A stretch of 64,000 nucleotides of DNA from Psychromonas sp. SP041 (GCF_000470315.2 NZ_CBRF02000012.1:50691-114690), one strand, 5' to 3'; positions 38,835 to 50,075 are shown, counted from the stretch's first letter. Numbers and translations are program-made. The notes: a model not told the origin generated them from the sequence alone.

Positions 38835-39269
38835 ATGGTTTCAGGTTATAGCATTAGTTCCAATCCAAAAAAGATGGATTTATCTGTAATACATGGTTAC
38901 CTTTCTAATTCATATTGGGCTAAAGGTATACCATGGGATGTAATGGAAAAAGCAGTAAAAAATTCATTATTTTTTGGTGTGTTTACAAGTACGGGGGAGC
39001 AAGTTGCTTTTGTTCGTATGATCACTGATTATGCTACTTTTGCCTATTTAGCAGATGTGTTTGTTTTGGAAAAGCATAGGGGCAAAGGGATAAGTAAATG
39101 GTTGGTGAAAACGATTATAGAGTATCCTGATTTGCAAGGACTAAGAAGAATGTTGCTTGCGACTAGTGATGCGCATGGTCTTTATCAACAATTCGGCTTT
39201 ACACCTTTAAACTCTCCAGATCTTTTCATGGAACTACATCAACCCAATGTTTATTTAAAAGTTAAGTAG
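38835..39269 (+). CDS. GNAT family acetyltransferase
   Basis: A 144-residue protein with the acetyl-CoA-binding pattern VFVLEKHRGKGISKWLVKTII (about 75-95; RGKGISK corresponds to the RxxGxG/A loop) and a C-terminal YQQFGFTPL segment. The acceptor is unknown. AAGGA precedes the ATG. It is followed after 12 nt by the TfoX-N gene, likely in one transcript. Confidence 0.88.
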   Translation: MVSGYSISSNPKKMDLSVIHGYLSNSYWAKGIPWDVMEKAVKNSLFFGVFTSTGEQVAFVRMITDYATFAYLADVFVLEKHRGKGISKWLVKTIIEYPDLQGLRRMLLATSDAHGLYQQFGFTPLNSPDLFMELHQPNVYLKVK

Positions 39270-39281
39270 AGAAATAGCATT

Positions 39282-39689
39282 ATGGCATATGATAGAGGGT
39301 TGGAAGAGAGGCTGTATGAACACTTCATTGAACGACATGATCTTACTGTAAAGAAAATGTTCGGTGGTTTGTGCTTTTTACTTTCAGGTAATATGTGTTG
39401 TGTCATTATTGGAGATAAATTGTTAGCGCGTGTGGGTGCTGTAAATTATACTTCCTGTCTAGCTAAACCTTATGTTACTGAAATGAGCTTTACCGGTAAA
39501 CCGATTAAAACCATGGTGTATGTCATGCCTAATGGATTTGATAGCGATCAAGACCTGGCTAATTGGTTAAACATTTGTATTAATTTCACTGATACTTTAG
39601 CGCCTAAAAAACCAAAACCTAAAAAGCTCAAACCTATAAAGCTCAAACCTTTAAAAAACTGTTTGGAAAATAAAAAGCGAATGGGGTAA
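39282..39689 (+). CDS. TfoX N-terminal domain protein with Lys/Pro-rich tail
   Basis: A 135-residue protein. The TfoX-N fold covers about 1-100 (VKKMFGGLCFLLSGNMCCVI, LLARVG). The C-terminal competence-regulator domain of full-length TfoX is missing, replaced by a basic tail of repeated (L/P)KP(I/K)KLK units. Related single-domain proteins are common and of unknown function. The DNA repeats of the tail lead into a 17-bp tandem repeat just after the stop. Confidence 0.8.
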   Translation: MAYDRGLEERLYEHFIERHDLTVKKMFGGLCFLLSGNMCCVIIGDKLLARVGAVNYTSCLAKPYVTEMSFTGKPIKTMVYVMPNGFDSDQDLANWLNICINFTDTLAPKKPKPKKLKPIKLKPLKNCLENKKRMG

Positions 39690-39699
39690 TTTGAATGTT

Positions 39700-39767
39700 A
39701 AATACACGACTATTTTAAATACACGACTACTTTAAATACACGGCCACTTTAAATAAACAGTTACTTT
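39700..39767. repeat. 17-bp tandem repeat, four units plus a partial fifth
   Basis: Units AAATACACGACTATTTT, AAATACACGACTACTTT, AAATACACGGCCACTTT and AAATAAACAGTTACTTT follow each other with no spacer, drifting in sequence left to right; a partial AAATAGAAAATTT follows. Noncoding, between the TfoX-N and LeuE-like genes. Confidence 0.85.
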
Positions 39768-39819
39768 AAATAGAAAATTTAGATAAAGAGTTATCTTAAA
39801 TCAACAATGCAGAGGGATT

Positions 39820-40482
39820 ATGGAAGCTTTTGGTGTTATTAATTACGTTACCTATTTTATAGGGGCTTTATTCGTTATCTTATTGCCAGGTCCTAATTCA
39901 TTATATGTATTAGCTCTCTCTGCGCAGGAAGGTCGCCGTGTTGGTTGGGCTGCTGTTGCTGCCGTATTAATTGGCGATTCATTATTGATTTTAGCAACGG
40001 CCTTAGGCGCGGTTACTATTCTTACGACTTATCCCGCCATTTTTATGTTTATAAAATACGCTGGAGCTGGCTATCTTATTTACATTGGTTATAACTTAAT
40101 TACTGGTGCAATTAAGTCATGGCGCGAGTTAGATGATAAAAACTTACAAGCAGCTGTAGCAATAAAAACAACAACGGGCGTACAAGCTTTTCGAAAAGCA
40201 TTGTTAGTGAGTTTATTAAATCCAAAAGCGATTTTATTTTTCCTTTCTTTTTTTGCTCAGTTTGTTGACCCAAGCTACCCTCAACCTGCTATCCCATTTT
40301 TTATTTTGGCCCTAACCATACAAGCATTTAGTTTAATTTATTTAGCTGTATTAATTTATGCAGGTTCAACCTTGGCTGAAAGCTTTAAAAAGCGTAAAAA
40401 AGTGAGTGCAATCTCAGGGGGAAGCGTTGGTATTGGATTTGTTGGCTTTGCCGTTAAACTTGCTTTAGCGAGCGCGGCTTAG
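39820..40482 (+). CDS. LysE/RhtB family exporter (LeuE-like)
   Basis: A 220-residue inner-membrane exporter. The N-terminal signature is VILLPGPNSLYVLALSAQEG and the central motif is LLNPKAILFFLSFFAQFVDP. The overall pattern, including the NYVTYFIGALF start, resembles E. coli LeuE, a leucine exporter, more than the LysE gene at 12908. The substrate assignment is inferential. Confidence 0.88.
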   Translation: MEAFGVINYVTYFIGALFVILLPGPNSLYVLALSAQEGRRVGWAAVAAVLIGDSLLILATALGAVTILTTYPAIFMFIKYAGAGYLIYIGYNLITGAIKSWRELDDKNLQAAVAIKTTTGVQAFRKALLVSLLNPKAILFFLSFFAQFVDPSYPQPAIPFFILALTIQAFSLIYLAVLIYAGSTLAESFKKRKKVSAISGGSVGIGFVGFAVKLALASAA

Positions 40483-40657
40483 TAACAGCTTAGCGTTTAA
40501 ATTAATACTTCATTTAAACTTTATTGAAGCAGAAGTTTATAATAGGAAATGAATTAATTAACTCAATTTGCTATAGTTCTGCCAAATTTATAAATCATTC
40601 ATTTCGTAGAAAAACTATTGTGTGCATATTTGTGTACATATAAAGAGAAAACTAAAT

Positions 40658-42244
40658 ATGGCAGACGCTAAATTCCTAGAAGCAGTCAACTCTAGACGTA
40701 CATTCGCAATCATATCTCACCCTGATGCGGGTAAAACAACGATTACTGAAAAAGTACTTTTATTCGGAAACGCATTACAAAAAGCCGGTACTGTAAAAGG
40801 TAAAAAATCGGGTCAACATGCAAAATCTGACTGGATGGAAATGGAAAAAGATCGTGGTATTTCTATCACGACTTCCGTTATGCAATTTCCTTATAAACAT
40901 GGTTTGGTCAATCTGTTAGATACACCAGGACATGAAGACTTCTCGGAAGATACTTATCGTACGTTAACAGCTGTTGACTCATGCTTAATGGTTATTGACG
41001 CTGCAAAAGGTGTAGAGCAACGTACTATTAAATTAATGGAAGTAACACGTTTACGTGATACTCCTATTATTACCTTCATGAATAAATGTGACCGTGATAC
41101 ACGTGATCCAGTTGATTTAATGGATGAAGTGGAAGACGTACTGAACATTGCTTGTGCTCCAATTACTTGGCCAATCGGCATGGGTAAAGAGTTTAAAGGT
41201 GTTTATCATCTCTTGCGTGATGAAGTGATTCTATACGAATCAGGTCAAGGACATACGATTCAAGACGTGCGCATCATTAAAGGGTTAGATAACCCTGAAG
41301 TCGATAAAGCACTGCCCAATCACGCTGATGATTTACGTGAAGAAATGGAGTTGGTGTTAGGCGCTTCTAATGAATTTGACCAAGAGTTATTTTTAGCGGG
41401 TGAATTAACGCCGGTTTATTTTGGTACCGCGTTAGGCAACTTTGGTGTTGACCATGTATTAGATGGTTTAGTTGAATGGGCACCAAAACCGCTTCCAAGA
41501 GCAACAGTACAACGTGTTGTTGAACCAACGGAAGAAACATTCTCTGGTTTCATTTTTAAAATTCAAGCTAATATGGATCCAAAACATCGTGACCGTATTG
41601 CCTTTATGCGAGTGTGCTCAGGTAAGTATGAAAAAGGCATGAAAATGCATCATGTTCGTACTGGTAAACTGGTTAGTATTTCTGATGCTGTTACCTTTAT
41701 GGCGGGTGACCGTACTGCTTCTGAAGAATCATTTTCTGGTGATATTATTGGCTTACATAACCACGGTACGATTCAGATCGGTGATACCTTTACTACAGGT
41801 GAAGAGCTTAAGTTTACAGGGATTCCAAACTTTGCACCTGAAATGTTCCGTCGTATTCGTTTGAAAGATCCTCTAAAACAAAAACAATTGTTAAAAGGGT
41901 TAATGCAGCTATCTGAAGAGGGGGCTGTACAAGTGTTCCGCCCATTACGTAGCAATGATTTAATTGTTGGTGCCGTTGGCGTGCTTCAGTTTGAAGTGGT
42001 TGTACAGCGCTTGAAATCTGAATATAAAGTAGATGCTATTTACGAAGGTATCAGCGTAGCAACTGCTTTATGGGTAGATTGTGAAAATCCTATTAAAATG
42101 GCTGAATTCGAGAAAAAAGCCTTTGATAACCTAGCATTAGACGGTAGTAATAACTTGACGTATGTTGCGCCTACTATGGTTAACTTAAACTTAGCTATCG
42201 AGCGTTACCCTGATGTTCGTTTCCGTAAAACACGTGAACATTAA
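40658..42244 (+). CDS. prfC: peptide chain release factor 3
   Basis: Translational GTPase that recycles RF1 and RF2. The start [18 protein letters not shown] gives 528 residues, matching E. coli; the longer frame from 40622 adds 12 unrelated residues. GTPase motifs are [10 protein letters not shown] (G1), DRGISITTS (G2), DTPGHEDF (G3) and NKCDRD (G4). It has its own terminator downstream, and the TatD-type gene that follows is common near prfC. Confidence 0.97.
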   Translation: MADAKFLEAVNSRRTFAIISHPDAGKTTITEKVLLFGNALQKAGTVKGKKSGQHAKSDWMEMEKDRGISITTSVMQFPYKHGLVNLLDTPGHEDFSEDTYRTLTAVDSCLMVIDAAKGVEQRTIKLMEVTRLRDTPIITFMNKCDRDTRDPVDLMDEVEDVLNIACAPITWPIGMGKEFKGVYHLLRDEVILYESGQGHTIQDVRIIKGLDNPEVDKALPNHADDLREEMELVLGASNEFDQELFLAGELTPVYFGTALGNFGVDHVLDGLVEWAPKPLPRATVQRVVEPTEETFSGFIFKIQANMDPKHRDRIAFMRVCSGKYEKGMKMHHVRTGKLVSISDAVTFMAGDRTASEESFSGDIIGLHNHGTIQIGDTFTTGEELKFTGIPNFAPEMFRRIRLKDPLKQKQLLKGLMQLSEEGAVQVFRPLRSNDLIVGAVGVLQFEVVVQRLKSEYKVDAIYEGISVATALWVDCENPIKMAEFEKKAFDNLALDGSNNLTYVAPTMVNLNLAIERYPDVRFRKTREH

Positions 42245-42307
42245 TAGCGACTGTTTGTTAGGTCATACCCGTTTTGTCTAATTAAAAGGCATATTTAAAC
42301 GGATATT

Positions 42308-42331
42308 AAAGCGTCTACGGACGCTTTTTTT
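42308..42331 (+). terminator. terminator after prfC
   Basis: Stem AAAGCGTC with GACGCTTT, loop TACG, followed by T-rich sequence. Strong Rho-independent form. Confidence 0.88.
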
Positions 42332-42495
42332 ATTGCTATTATTTAGTCTAAATGTTGCTCGTCTCTTTTCTTGAATTAATAGCGCTTAGTAAATAACTCT
42401 TAGCAAATAATGTTGAGACTCTGAGTTGTTTCTGAGAATTGTTTTAGAATGATCCTATAAATTCAATTTCATTCGTTTTTAGTAAGAGGTTATAT

Positions 42496-43302
42496 ATGTT
42501 TATTGATAGTCACTGTCATTTTAATTTTGATTGCTTTAAAGCAGAGCAAGATAATTTACTTTTAGTGCTTAGTGATGTAAACATTAATAAACTGATCATT
42601 CCTGGAACCGATGCTAAGCGTTGGCCAGAAATAATCGACCTCATAGAGAAGAAAACTGAATTAAAAGAGCATAAAAATAAACTTTATTTTGCGTTAGGTG
42701 TTCATCCTCATTTCTTAACTGATTTTGAAAGCGATCATTTAAGCCAATTAAAAGAGTTGTTGGTTAAGTCACTTAAACAGAACGATAAGCGATGTGTGGC
42801 ATTGGGGGAAATTGGGCTAGATAAGTTAATTGAAACAGATTTAGCGATCCAAGAAAGTGTTTTTTTAGCACAATTAGCAATAGCCGAAGACTTACAATTA
42901 CCTGTCATTTTACATGTGGTTAAAACGCAATCTCGCATTTTACAATTACTAAAAGAAACCAAGTTTAGTTACGGTGGGGTTTATCATGCTTTTTCAGGAA
43001 GTGAAGAAATTGCCAATGAATTTATTAAATTAGGTTTTAAATTAGGCATTGGTGGTGTGATTACTTATCCGAATGCTAACAAAACACGTAACGCAGTCAG
43101 CCGATTACCTTTAACAAGTATTGTATTAGAAACAGATGCGCCAGATATGCCTGTTTATCAGCAATTAACACCTAATAACTCACCTCTACATTTAAAAACT
43201 ATTTTTGATGCATTGTGTCAAATAAGAAAAGAATCTTCGGAAGTAGTGGCACAACAAATTTATACAAATACAAAAAGCATTTTTTCTATAATCAATGACT
43301 AA
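42496..43302 (+). CDS. TatD family metal-dependent hydrolase (YjjV-like)
   Basis: A 268-residue TIM-barrel metalloenzyme, probable DNase. Metal ligands are in DSHCHF (5-10), ALGEIGLD (about 106-113), LHVVK, YHAFSGS and LETDAPD. The position two genes from prfC agrees with the E. coli yjjV neighbourhood, and YjjV is preferred over TatD or YcfH on that ground. AAGAGG precedes the ATG. Confidence 0.9.
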   Translation: MFIDSHCHFNFDCFKAEQDNLLLVLSDVNINKLIIPGTDAKRWPEIIDLIEKKTELKEHKNKLYFALGVHPHFLTDFESDHLSQLKELLVKSLKQNDKRCVALGEIGLDKLIETDLAIQESVFLAQLAIAEDLQLPVILHVVKTQSRILQLLKETKFSYGGVYHAFSGSEEIANEFIKLGFKLGIGGVITYPNANKTRNAVSRLPLTSIVLETDAPDMPVYQQLTPNNSPLHLKTIFDALCQIRKESSEVVAQQIYTNTKSIFSIIND

Positions 43303-43380
43303 TCTTAGTAACTAGCGTAAAATAGCGGCTTTTGTAAATACAGTTAGTGAAACATTGTTTCCAGAATAAGGTGATGGTTA

Positions 43381-43860
43381 ATGACTCAATATCCAATGAC
43401 AGCAAAAGGCGCTGGTATTTTACGTGCTGAATTAGAGCAGTTAAAAACAGTAAAACGTCCTGAGATTGTACATGCTATTGCAGAAGCTCGTGAACATGGT
43501 GATTTAAAAGAAAATGCTGAATACCATGCAGCCCGTGAACAACAAGGATTTTGTGAAGGTCGAATTCAAGATATCGAAGCAAAATTATCAAATGCACAAA
43601 TTATCGATGTCAGCAAAATTGCAAATAACGGTAAAGTAATCTTTGGTTCAACGGTAACGATTGTTAATGCTGAAACAGATGAAGAAGTGAGTTACCAAAT
43701 TGTAGGTGATGATGAATCTGATATTAAAAAGAATCTTATTTCAATTAATTCACCGATTGCGCGTGGCTTAATTGGCAAAAAATTAGATGATGAAATTTCA
43801 ATTACAACACCAGGTGGCGTTATTGATTACGATATCATTAAAGTAGAATATACCTGTTAA
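43381..43860 (+). CDS. greA: transcription elongation factor GreA
   Basis: A 159-residue factor that stimulates transcript cleavage by paused RNA polymerase. The N-terminal coiled coil bears the acidic tip ([16 protein letters not shown]) and the C-terminal FKBP-like domain has [18 protein letters not shown]. It converges with yhbY over a shared terminator, as in E. coli. Confidence 0.97.
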   Translation: MTQYPMTAKGAGILRAELEQLKTVKRPEIVHAIAEAREHGDLKENAEYHAAREQQGFCEGRIQDIEAKLSNAQIIDVSKIANNGKVIFGSTVTIVNAETDEEVSYQIVGDDESDIKKNLISINSPIARGLIGKKLDDEISITTPGGVIDYDIIKVEYTC

Positions 43861-43921
43861 TTTGATTAAATCCTTACGTTACTTCAATAGTTGTTATTTG
43901 TTGAAGTAAAATAAAGGTAAT

Positions 43922-43948
43922 AAAAAGCCCAGATAAACTGGGCTTTTT
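43922..43948. terminator. bidirectional terminator between greA and yhbY
   Basis: Perfect AAAAAGCCCAG/CTGGGCTTTTT arms with a 5-nt loop ATAAA; poly-A on one side and poly-T on the other serve both convergent genes. Confidence 0.92.
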
Positions 43949-43976
43949 ATTAGTAAAACAAGATTAAAACGTAAAG

Positions 43977-44273
43977 TTACTTACGTGGTAATTCTATTTT
44001 TTTAGCTTCACTTGGACGATACAGAACAACAATATGGCCAATTTTTGCAATCGCTAACGCTTCAGTTTCACGTACAATTGCATCAATGATAAGTTGTTTA
44101 GTTTCACGATCATCGGTCGCAATTTTTACTTTAATTAATTCATGGTAGCTAATAGCATTTTCGATCTCAGCTAATACGCCTTCGGTTAAGCCATTTTGTC
44201 CCAGTAATACAACTGGTTTTAAGGGATGAGCTAAACCTTTTAAAAATTGTTTCTGTTTGTTTGATAATTTCAT
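43977..44273 (-). CDS. yhbY: CRM-domain ribosome assembly RNA-binding protein YhbY
   Basis: A 98-residue single CRM-domain protein associated with pre-50S ribosomes. The start MKLSNKQKQFLKGLAHPLKP matches the family; the frame to 44309 adds 12 unrelated residues. GxxG-type loop GQNGLT and the C-terminal LYRPSEAKKIELPR are conserved. It is divergent from rlmE, another 50S maturation factor, with about 110 nt between. Confidence 0.95.
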   Translation of the reverse strand: MKLSNKQKQFLKGLAHPLKPVVLLGQNGLTEGVLAEIENAISYHELIKVKIATDDRETKQLIIDAIVRETEALAIAKIGHIVVLYRPSEAKKIELPRK

Positions 44274-44382
44274 GCAAATATCTTTCATTAAGGGTTGAAA
44301 ACAGTTCATTCTACCCTTAAATATTAACCTTTACTATTTAGATTATTATTTATCCTAATATTCGCTCACTAAGGAAGTCATT

Positions 44383-45036
44383 GTGGCAAAACCAGACAGT
44401 ACAAATCGTCTTAAAAAAAGTGCATCAGGCAGTTCTAAACGATGGATGCATGAGCATGTAAATGATTTCTATGTGAAAGAAGCAAACAAACAAGGGTTAC
44501 GCTCTCGTGCTGTTTTTAAATTAGATGAAATAAACGGTAAAGATAAACTAATACGCTCAGGCATGACGGTAGTCGATTTAGGCGCTGCACCTGGGAGTTG
44601 GTCACAATGGGCTGTTGACAAGGTAGGATTGAAAGGCAAAGTGATTGCTTGCGATATTTTACCAATGGATTCCATTGCGGGAGTTGACTTTTTACAAGGT
44701 GATTTCCGAGAAGAAGTGGTCCTCAATGCATTACTTCAACGTATTGGAGATAATAAAGTCGATGTTGTTTTATCAGATATGGCGCCCAATATGAGCGGAA
44801 ATACTGGTATTGATCAACCTAAGTCGATGTATTTGGTTGAGTTGGCATTAGATATGTGTCGTGATGTGCTTGTTAAAGACGGTAGCTTTATTGTTAAAGT
44901 CTTTATGGGTGCTGAATATGAGTCATTTATCAATGAGGTACGAAAATTATTCAAATCAGTTAAAACTAGAAAACCAGATTCTTCAAGAGCGAGATCTCGA
45001 GAAGTTTATTTAGTGGCGACTGGTTTTAAACTGTAG
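44383..45036 (+). CDS. rlmE: 23S rRNA (uridine-2'-O-)-methyltransferase RlmE (FtsJ)
   Basis: A 217-residue SAM-dependent enzyme that methylates U2552 in the 23S A loop. The SAM motif is [14 protein letters not shown] (about 64-77), the catalytic K-D-K-E set includes Lys of RAVFKLDE, Asp of [10 protein letters not shown] and Lys of VKVFMG. It starts with GTG, supported by AAGGA 7 nt upstream. It precedes ftsH as in E. coli. Confidence 0.97.
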   Translation: MAKPDSTNRLKKSASGSSKRWMHEHVNDFYVKEANKQGLRSRAVFKLDEINGKDKLIRSGMTVVDLGAAPGSWSQWAVDKVGLKGKVIACDILPMDSIAGVDFLQGDFREEVVLNALLQRIGDNKVDVVLSDMAPNMSGNTGIDQPKSMYLVELALDMCRDVLVKDGSFIVKVFMGAEYESFINEVRKLFKSVKTRKPDSSRARSREVYLVATGFKL

Positions 45037-45087
45037 TAATCTGCTTTATCATTATATTCTTTTAATTTTTAACATGAGGTTTACATC

Positions 45088-47133
45088 TTGAACGATATGG
45101 CAAAAAACCTGATATTGTGGTTAGTCATCGCAGTAGTCTTAATGTCTTTATTCCAAGGCTTTGGATCAGACGATACCAATAAATCACAAATCGACTACAC
45201 CAGTTTTAATAAAGAAGTAAGCCAAGGACTGATTCAACAAGTACAAATTAATGGCCAAGAAATTAAAGGTTTAAAAAGTAATCAAACACCGTTTGTTACT
45301 TATATTCCTGCGCCAGATTTAGATTTGGTTAATTACCTTATTAAAAACGACGTAAAAGTAGAAGGTACACCACCTGAAGAAACAAGCTTCTTAGCGTCTA
45401 TTTTTGTGTCATGGTTCCCAATGCTGTTATTAATCGGTGTTTGGATCTTCTTCATGCGTAATATGCAAGGCGGTGGCAAAGGCGGCGCAATGTCATTTGG
45501 CAAGAGTAAAGCCAAATTAATGAGTGAAGATCAAATCAAAACAACGTTTGCTGATGTTGCTGGTTGTGACGAAGCAAAAGAGGATGTTGTTGAATTAGTT
45601 GAATACTTAAAAGATTCAAGTAAATTCCAAAAGTTAGGTGGTCGAATTCCAACTGGTATCTTGTTGGTCGGACCTCCTGGTACCGGTAAAACATTATTAG
45701 CGAAAGCTATTGCTGGTGAAGCTAAAGTCCCATTCTTCTCAATTTCAGGTTCTGATTTTGTTGAAATGTTTGTTGGTGTTGGTGCTTCTCGTGTTCGTGA
45801 TATGTTCGAACAAGCTAAAAAATCAGCGCCTTGTATCATTTTTATCGATGAAATCGATGCAGTAGGTCGTGCTCGTGGTGCAGGTATGGGCGGCGGTAAT
45901 GATGAACGTGAACAAACGTTAAACCAAATGCTCGTTGAAATGGATGGTTTTGAAGGTAATGAAGGTATTATCGTTATTGCCGCAACTAACCGTCCTGATG
46001 TATTAGATGCTGCATTATTACGTCCTGGTCGTTTTGACCGCCAAGTTGTTGTTGGTCTGCCGGATGTACGTGGCCGTGAACAGATATTAAAAGTTCATAT
46101 GCGTAAAATTCCATTGGAAGACGATGTAAAAGCAACTGTATTAGCTCGTGGTACACCTGGCTTCTCAGGTGCTGATTTAGCTAACTTAGTGAATGAAGCT
46201 GCATTGTTTGCTGCTCGTGGTAACAAACGCACAGTATCAAAAGAAGACTTTGAACAAGCACGTGATAAAATATTAATGGGCTCAGAACGTCGTAGCTTAG
46301 TGATGACGGTTAAAGATAAAGAGTCAACGGCTTACCATGAAGCAGGGCATGCAATTGTTGCTAAATTAGTACCACAGCATCACCCAATTCATAAAGTCAC
46401 TATTATTCCACGTGGCCGCGCATTAGGGGTGACTCAGTTCTTACCTGAAGGCGACCAAATCTCACAAAACAAAGATGAGTTGGAAAGTAGTATTTCAGTT
46501 GCTTATGGCGGTCGTATTGCTGAAGAACTGATTTATGGCGCTCAAAAAGTATCAACCGGTGCTTCACAGGATATTAAACAAGCATCTGCAATTGCTCGTG
46601 CAATGGTAACTGAATGGGGCTTCTCTGAAAAATTAGGTCCAATTCTATTAACTGGTGAGCAAGGTAGTTTACGTTCTAATGTTGTGTCGCATGAAACCGG
46701 TAAAGTGATTGATGATGAAGTAAAAGTCTTTATCGATAATAATTACCAACGTGCGTATAAGTTATTAACGGATAATATTGATATTTTACATGCGATGAAA
46801 GAAGCATTAATGAAATATGAAACTATCGATGCAGATCAAGTTGATGACTTAATGGCGCGTGTGACAGTTCGTCCTCCAAGTGATTGGGATGATGAAAAAG
46901 AAATGGAGTCACTTAAAGAAAAAAAATCGGCGATCAATATGGTTAAGCCAGAAAAATCTAACATTAATATGGCTCGACCAGAAAAAAATAAAGTGAACAC
47001 GGATAAAGTGGTAACAGAAGAAGTTGTAGACGTTGAAAAGACTGAAAAGACTGAAACGACAGAAAAGCCTGAAGTGAAAGAAGTGGCGGAAACGACTGAA
47101 ACCTCGATTGATGAAGATAAAGACAATAAATAA
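45088..47133 (+). CDS. ftsH: ATP-dependent zinc metalloprotease FtsH
   Basis: Membrane-bound AAA+ protease that degrades misfolded membrane proteins and regulators. TM1 about 6-24, periplasmic loop, TM2 about 104-124. Walker A GPPGTGKT (195-202), [15 protein letters not shown], and zinc motif HEAGH near 420. Start choice: TTG at 45088, because GAGG lies 8 nt upstream; the ATG three codons later is too far away. At 681 residues it is longer than E. coli FtsH, owing to a repetitive C-terminal tail (about 620-681) of INM(V/A)(K/R)PEK and TEK-type units. Confidence 0.97.
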   Translation: MNDMAKNLILWLVIAVVLMSLFQGFGSDDTNKSQIDYTSFNKEVSQGLIQQVQINGQEIKGLKSNQTPFVTYIPAPDLDLVNYLIKNDVKVEGTPPEETSFLASIFVSWFPMLLLIGVWIFFMRNMQGGGKGGAMSFGKSKAKLMSEDQIKTTFADVAGCDEAKEDVVELVEYLKDSSKFQKLGGRIPTGILLVGPPGTGKTLLAKAIAGEAKVPFFSISGSDFVEMFVGVGASRVRDMFEQAKKSAPCIIFIDEIDAVGRARGAGMGGGNDEREQTLNQMLVEMDGFEGNEGIIVIAATNRPDVLDAALLRPGRFDRQVVVGLPDVRGREQILKVHMRKIPLEDDVKATVLARGTPGFSGADLANLVNEAALFAARGNKRTVSKEDFEQARDKILMGSERRSLVMTVKDKESTAYHEAGHAIVAKLVPQHHPIHKVTIIPRGRALGVTQFLPEGDQISQNKDELESSISVAYGGRIAEELIYGAQKVSTGASQDIKQASAIARAMVTEWGFSEKLGPILLTGEQGSLRSNVVSHETGKVIDDEVKVFIDNNYQRAYKLLTDNIDILHAMKEALMKYETIDADQVDDLMARVTVRPPSDWDDEKEMESLKEKKSAINMVKPEKSNINMARPEKNKVNTDKVVTEEVVDVEKTEKTETTEKPEVKEVAETTETSIDEDKDNK

Positions 47134-47153
47134 AATATTATTTTAGTTCTCTA

Positions 47154-47183
47154 AAAAAACCTAAGCTTGCTTAGGTTTTTTTT
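47154..47183 (+). terminator. terminator between ftsH and folP
   Basis: Stem AACCTAAG/CTTAGGTT, loop CTTG, then a T run to 47183. It lies within the conserved ftsH-folP-glmM order, so folP needs read-through or an own promoter in the 43 nt that follow. Confidence 0.88.
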
Positions 47184-47226
47184 AATCTTTATTTTGAACA
47201 TTTATATTCAATAAAAGTGCAAATTA

Positions 47227-48060
47227 ATGATTTTAACTAGCGGAAAAAAAACACTTAACCTCAATCAACCTCAGATAATGGGAATTTTGAATGTCACGCC
47301 TGATTCGTTTTCTGATGGTGGGCAATATGCTCAAATAGATAATGCGTTTAAACATGCGAGAGAAATGGTTGAACAAGGTGCCACTATTATTGATATTGGT
47401 GGCGAATCTACAAGGCCCGGTGCTGAGGATGTTCTATTAAATGAAGAGCTCAATAGAGTTGTGCCTATTATTGAACGTATTAAAAATGAATTGGATTGTT
47501 GGATTTCAATTGATACCAGCAAAGAAATAGTAATGACAGAAGGCGTTAAAGCAGGCGCTGATATTATTAATGACGTAAGGGCATTGCGTGAAGAAGGTGC
47601 ATTAAATGCAGCTGTTGAAGCCAATGTGCCAGTATGTTTGATGCATATGCAAGGTCAGCCGAGAAGCATGCAATCAGCGCCTGATTATCACGATGTGGTT
47701 GCAGAGGTAAGGCATTTTCTCATTGAACGTACCGAGCAATGCATTAAAGCAGGTATTAAAGCTGAGAATATTATTATCGACTTAGGTTTTGGGTTTGGTA
47801 AATCATTACAACATAACTTTGACTTATTGAATGCAACACAACAATTTATATCGCTAGGTTTTCCTGTGTTAACCGGAGTTTCTCGAAAATCAATGTTTGG
47901 TCAATTACTAAATCGTGATATAAATGACCGTTTAGCAGGAAGCCTAGCTGGTGCAATGATTGCGATGCAGCAAGGCTCAAAAATAATTCGTGTTCATGAT
48001 GTCGCTGAAACCGTCGATGTCATGAAAGTATTACAGCAAATAAATACCTTTAAATCATAA
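47227..48060 (+). CDS. folP: dihydropteroate synthase
   Basis: Folate biosynthesis enzyme that joins p-aminobenzoate to dihydropterin pyrophosphate; sulfonamide target. The 277-residue TIM barrel has [15 protein letters not shown] (pterin loop), [15 protein letters not shown] and VSRKSMFG. It lies between ftsH and glmM as in E. coli. The ATG has little ribosome-binding sequence. Confidence 0.97.
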   Translation: MILTSGKKTLNLNQPQIMGILNVTPDSFSDGGQYAQIDNAFKHAREMVEQGATIIDIGGESTRPGAEDVLLNEELNRVVPIIERIKNELDCWISIDTSKEIVMTEGVKAGADIINDVRALREEGALNAAVEANVPVCLMHMQGQPRSMQSAPDYHDVVAEVRHFLIERTEQCIKAGIKAENIIIDLGFGFGKSLQHNFDLLNATQQFISLGFPVLTGVSRKSMFGQLLNRDINDRLAGSLAGAMIAMQQGSKIIRVHDVAETVDVMKVLQQINTFKS

Positions 48061-48092
48061 AAGGTATCTCTGACGATGGTAAGATTTTTATT

Positions 48093-49424
48093 ATGAATAA
48101 AAAGTATTTTGGTACCGATGGTATTCGCGGCAAAGTAGGTGAGTCTTTAATTACACCTGAGTTTGCATTAAAACTTGGTTGGGCTGCGGGTCGTGTATTA
48201 GCAAAGTCAGGTAATAAAAAAGTGTTAATCGGTAAAGATCCTCGTATTTCTGGTTACATGCTTGAAGCTGCTCTTCAAGCTGGGTTAACCTCAGCAGGTG
48301 TTATTCCTGTATTAATGGGGCCAATGCCGACGCCTGCGATTGCATATCTAACTCATACCTTCCGTGCAACTGCTGGTATTGTTATCAGTGCATCGCATAA
48401 CCCATATTATGATAACGGTATTAAATTTTTCTCAGATGAAGGCATTAAATTGTCTGAAAAAGTAGAACTAGAAATCGAAGCTGAAATTGATAAAGAACTA
48501 AAATGTGTTGATAGTAGTGAGATGGGGAAAGCTTATCGTGTTAATGATGCTGCTGGTCGTTACATTGAATTTTGTAAGAGTACATTTCCATCACAATATG
48601 ATTTAACAGGACTGAAAATAGTGGTTGATTGTGCTAATGGCGCGACTTACCACATTGCGCCTTCTGTTATTAGTGAGCTAGGTGCTGAAGTTATTGCAAT
48701 GGGTGTTGAGCCTAATGGTATTAACATCAACTTAAACTGTGGTGCAACTAGTATGGATGCTATTGCCGCTCGCGTTTTAGAAGAAAAAGCTGATTTCGGT
48801 ATTGCTTTTGATGGTGATGGTGACCGCGTAATGATGGTCGACCATACTGGTTATGTACTTGATGGTGATGAGCTTTTATATATCATTGCCCGTGATAAGT
48901 TACGTAAAGGCACATTAAATGGTGGTGCTGTTGGCACTAAAATGTCTAACCTTGGGTTAGAGCAAGCATTGAAAACATTAGGTATTCCTTTTGATCGTTC
49001 AGATGTTGGTGACCGTCATGTAATGGAACTAATGAAGAAAAATGGATGGAGTATTGGTGCTGAAAATTCAGGACACGTTATTTGTGCTGATCATTTAGCA
49101 ACGGGTGACGGTATTGTTTCTGGTTTACAAGTGATGAGTGCAATGCAGGGGAGTCGCATGAATTTACATGACTTACGTCAAGGCATGCGTAAATACCCTC
49201 AAATATTAGAAAGCATTCGTTATAATAATGAAATTGATCCTTTGCAAGATGAAGATGTATTGGCAGAATTAGCTCGTATTGAAGCATTATTAGGTGACCG
49301 TGGCCGTGTGTTATTAAGAAAATCAGGGACAGAGCCGGTTTTCCGAGTGATGGTTGAAGCAGATGAAAGCGAAGAAAAAGTAATTGCTTACGCTAAGTCT
49401 TTAGCGAGTAAAGTAAAAGTATAA
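48093..49424 (+). CDS. glmM: phosphoglucosamine mutase
   Basis: Interconverts glucosamine-6-phosphate and glucosamine-1-phosphate for UDP-GlcNAc, peptidoglycan and LPS synthesis. The 443-residue protein has the active phosphoserine loop ISASHNP (Ser101), metal loop DGDGDR, sugar loop GAENSGH and the phosphate-binding [12 protein letters not shown]. Follows folP after 32 nt. Confidence 0.98.
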   Translation: MNKKYFGTDGIRGKVGESLITPEFALKLGWAAGRVLAKSGNKKVLIGKDPRISGYMLEAALQAGLTSAGVIPVLMGPMPTPAIAYLTHTFRATAGIVISASHNPYYDNGIKFFSDEGIKLSEKVELEIEAEIDKELKCVDSSEMGKAYRVNDAAGRYIEFCKSTFPSQYDLTGLKIVVDCANGATYHIAPSVISELGAEVIAMGVEPNGININLNCGATSMDAIAARVLEEKADFGIAFDGDGDRVMMVDHTGYVLDGDELLYIIARDKLRKGTLNGGAVGTKMSNLGLEQALKTLGIPFDRSDVGDRHVMELMKKNGWSIGAENSGHVICADHLATGDGIVSGLQVMSAMQGSRMNLHDLRQGMRKYPQILESIRYNNEIDPLQDEDVLAELARIEALLGDRGRVLLRKSGTEPVFRVMVEADESEEKVIAYAKSLASKVKV

Positions 49425-49654
49425 TTGTTTGCTTAAAGCAAACTATAAAATCAATGATATAAAGTGAAACAATTAATATTAGGACGATATAACGCAGTAG
49501 GTTGATGGTTTTTTATACTGTTTTGTAAAGAAGCTGTCGATGCGGCTAAATTGTCTTAATATTAACTTGTGATCCGCACTGGCATTGGGTAGTATTCGTC
49601 CGCTTCTTTGTGGGAGCAAATGAAGTTTTAACAAGTTAAATTAGGTATATAAAT

Positions 49655-49978
49655 ATGTATGAGATGCTGTTAGTTGTTTATTTAATTGTTTCAATTATTT
49701 TAGTTGGTTTTGTTTTAATCCAACAAGGTAAAGGAGCAGGTATGGGTGCATCATTTGGCTCTGGCGCTTCTAACACAGTATTTGGTGCAGGCGGTTCTGG
49801 TAACTTCATGACACGTACTACTGGTATTTTAGCATTAGCATTTTTTGTGCTGAGTTTAGTGCTAGGTAACCTTTCTACACATAAAGTGTCAGTAAATGAA
49901 GATTTCTCAAACTTAGCGATTGAACAAACTACTGAAGTTCCAGTAGAAGTTGATACCTCTACTCAAATCCCAGAGTAA
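49655..49978 (+). CDS. secG: Sec translocon subunit SecG
   Basis: Small membrane subunit that assists SecYEG translocation. The 107-residue protein has two transmembrane helices (about 2-22 and 53-72) around the Gly-rich loop LIQQGKGAGMGASFGSGAS. The polar C-terminal tail is Thr/Val-rich. It lies between glmM and tRNA-Leu as in E. coli. Confidence 0.96.
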   Translation: MYEMLLVVYLIVSIILVGFVLIQQGKGAGMGASFGSGASNTVFGAGGSGNFMTRTTGILALAFFVLSLVLGNLSTHKVSVNEDFSNLAIEQTTEVPVEVDTSTQIPE

Positions 49979-49990
49979 TATTTTTAAAAA

Positions 49991-50075
49991 GCGGATATGG
50001 TGGAATTGGTAGACACGCAGCCTTGAGGGGGCTGTGGCTTAGGCCGTGAGAGTTCAAGTCTCTCTATCCGCACCA
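49991..50075 (+). tRNA. tRNA-Leu (GAG)
   Basis: An 85-nt class II tRNA with encoded CCA: acceptor GCGGATA/TATCCGC, anticodon loop TTGAGGG (GAG) on a CAGCC/GGCTG stem, a long variable arm and a T arm. The position directly after secG corresponds to E. coli leuU. Confidence 0.97.

Noticed and set aside
39700-39767. CRISPR-like array of short repeats.
   Set aside because: The 17-bp units follow each other directly without spacers and drift in sequence; no cas genes are near.
46836-47126. Ser/Val-rich frame antisense to the end of ftsH.
   Set aside because: Shadow of the repetitive Glu/Lys/Thr tail of FtsH.
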